A stretch of DNA of 64,000 bases from Desulfobulbus sp. Tol-SR (GTDB lineage: Bacteria > Desulfobacterota > Desulfobulbia > Desulfobulbales > Desulfocapsaceae), in NCBI GenBank assembly GCA_000769715.1, contig JROS01000006.1, positions 1 through 64,000 on the forward strand, written 5' to 3'. Shown piece after piece: positions 63,808 through 64,000 of this stretch. The stretch's first letter is position 1, and each line of letters opens with the position of its first letter. Under the pieces are notes generated by a model. That model was not told the DNA's origin and made no database searches. It worked only from the letters and a program-made list of their open reading frames with translations. A program made the position numbers and the translations under genes.

Positions 63808-63835
63808 TTGACAGCATCACTCATCCTGAGATAAA
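63808..63835 (+). promoter_or_regulatory. Sigma70-type promoter of mraZ
   Basis: TTGACA (63808-63813), a 16-bp spacer and GATAAA (63830-63835), about 70 bp before mraZ. 63480-63807 holds no recognised gene. Confidence 0.6.
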
Positions 63836-63845
63836 AGATCAGATA

Positions 63846-63880
63846 GTGGGGCAAAGTGGTGGAAAGGTGGTTGCTGGTGG
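63846..63880 (+). promoter_or_regulatory. Phased GTGG repeats (MraZ-binding repeats)
   Basis: GTGG starts at 63846, 63856, 63867 and 63877, spaced 10-11 bp, just downstream of the promoter and before mraZ. MraZ of E. coli and others binds short G-rich direct repeats (TGGGA type) at its own promoter, so this is probably the autoregulatory site. Confidence 0.65.
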
Positions 63881-63905
63881 TTGGGGGGAGGAGAACGGCG
63901 GTTTC

Positions 63906-64000
63906 ATGATCAAGAGCAGATTTCGCAGCCGGTCGGAACACACACTTGATGACAAGGGAAGGTTGAACTTTCCCAGTCGTTTCCGCGAAGTGCTTCGCCA
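63906..64000 (+). CDS. mraZ: Transcriptional regulator MraZ (partial, cut by window end)
   Basis: About 31 residues are visible. They read [20 protein letters not shown] from residue 10, which is the first MraZ signature (DxxGR). MraZ opens the dcw division and wall cluster, so the murein and division genes are expected beyond 64000. The protein represses its own operon through the repeats just upstream. The ATG at 63906 is preceded by GGGGGGAGGAG, a strong ribosome site. Confidence 0.9.
   Translation, partial: MIKSRFRSRSEHTLDDKGRLNFPSRFREVLR

Overview
This 64 kb window is GC-rich chromosomal DNA, densely packed with mostly housekeeping genes. The gene content points to a Desulfobacterota (deltaproteobacterial) anaerobe, perhaps a Desulfobulbales-type sulfate reducer. 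The reasons are futalosine-pathway menaquinone genes (mqnB, mqnD), a six-heme NapC/NirT-type membrane cytochrome, several PAS-containing sigma54 activators, molybdenum-cofactor genes, RNase Y and the zapB-zapA-(6S)-rny-tyrS order. The taxon is an inference from gene content. No CRISPR array, prophage, transposase or attachment site was seen.

Layout. 1-3.0 kb: a MerR-type regulator and a four-PAS sigma54 activator read leftwards. 3.2-11.3 kb is the most distinctive region. It holds a soluble PAS histidine kinase, its overlapping NtrC-type response regulator, an enhancer-like array of TGTTGC boxes on an exact 11-bp period, a good sigma54 (-24/-12) promoter, a 72-residue membrane peptide, an FtsH-type membrane protease with an added Cys-rich tail, a membrane protein ending in a histidine-less copy of the kinase phosphoacceptor helix, and the cytochrome. 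I read this as a membrane-protein/respiratory stress or redox-response locus controlled by the two-component pair. That role is an inference.

11.4-20.3 kb: a YihY/BrkB membrane protein, a MoaE-like protein, a LysM lytic transglycosylase, a Nudix hydrolase, zapB-like, zapA, a probable 6S RNA, rny and tyrS. 20.3-25 kb: a Fur-family regulator, a radical SAM protein coupled to an unknown protein, and glucan phosphorylase. 25-29 kb: pal (with a terminator-like hairpin in its leader), an OmpH/Skp-like chaperone, yicC, a RemA-like protein, gmk and rlmB. 29-34 kb (leftward): a four-domain S1 protein, a RiPP-type radical SAM enzyme with unusual cysteine spacing, lolA and murI. 34-40.6 kb: an FmdB-type zinc ribbon, queA, mqnB-mqnD-mobA (with a degenerate MobB-like N-terminus)-bpt, and amrS.

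40.6-49.5 kb: a membrane protein of unknown function, a PilZ protein, then a decayed pair (a frameshifted solute-binding protein and a hybrid kinase that has lost both phosphotransfer residues), followed by rarA, a DUF1499 protein, a lone receiver, a YpfJ-type metallopeptidase and tRNA-Arg(UCG). 49.6-53.3 kb: a CLC channel/transporter with CBS domains, a dGTPase-like protein and a DtxR-type regulator. 53.4-63.5 kb: recN, a PP-loop enzyme, a dihydrouridine synthase, cca, rlmE, yebC, ruvCAB and panB. The window ends inside mraZ, the probable start of the division/cell-wall cluster, preceded by a promoter and phased GTGG repeats.
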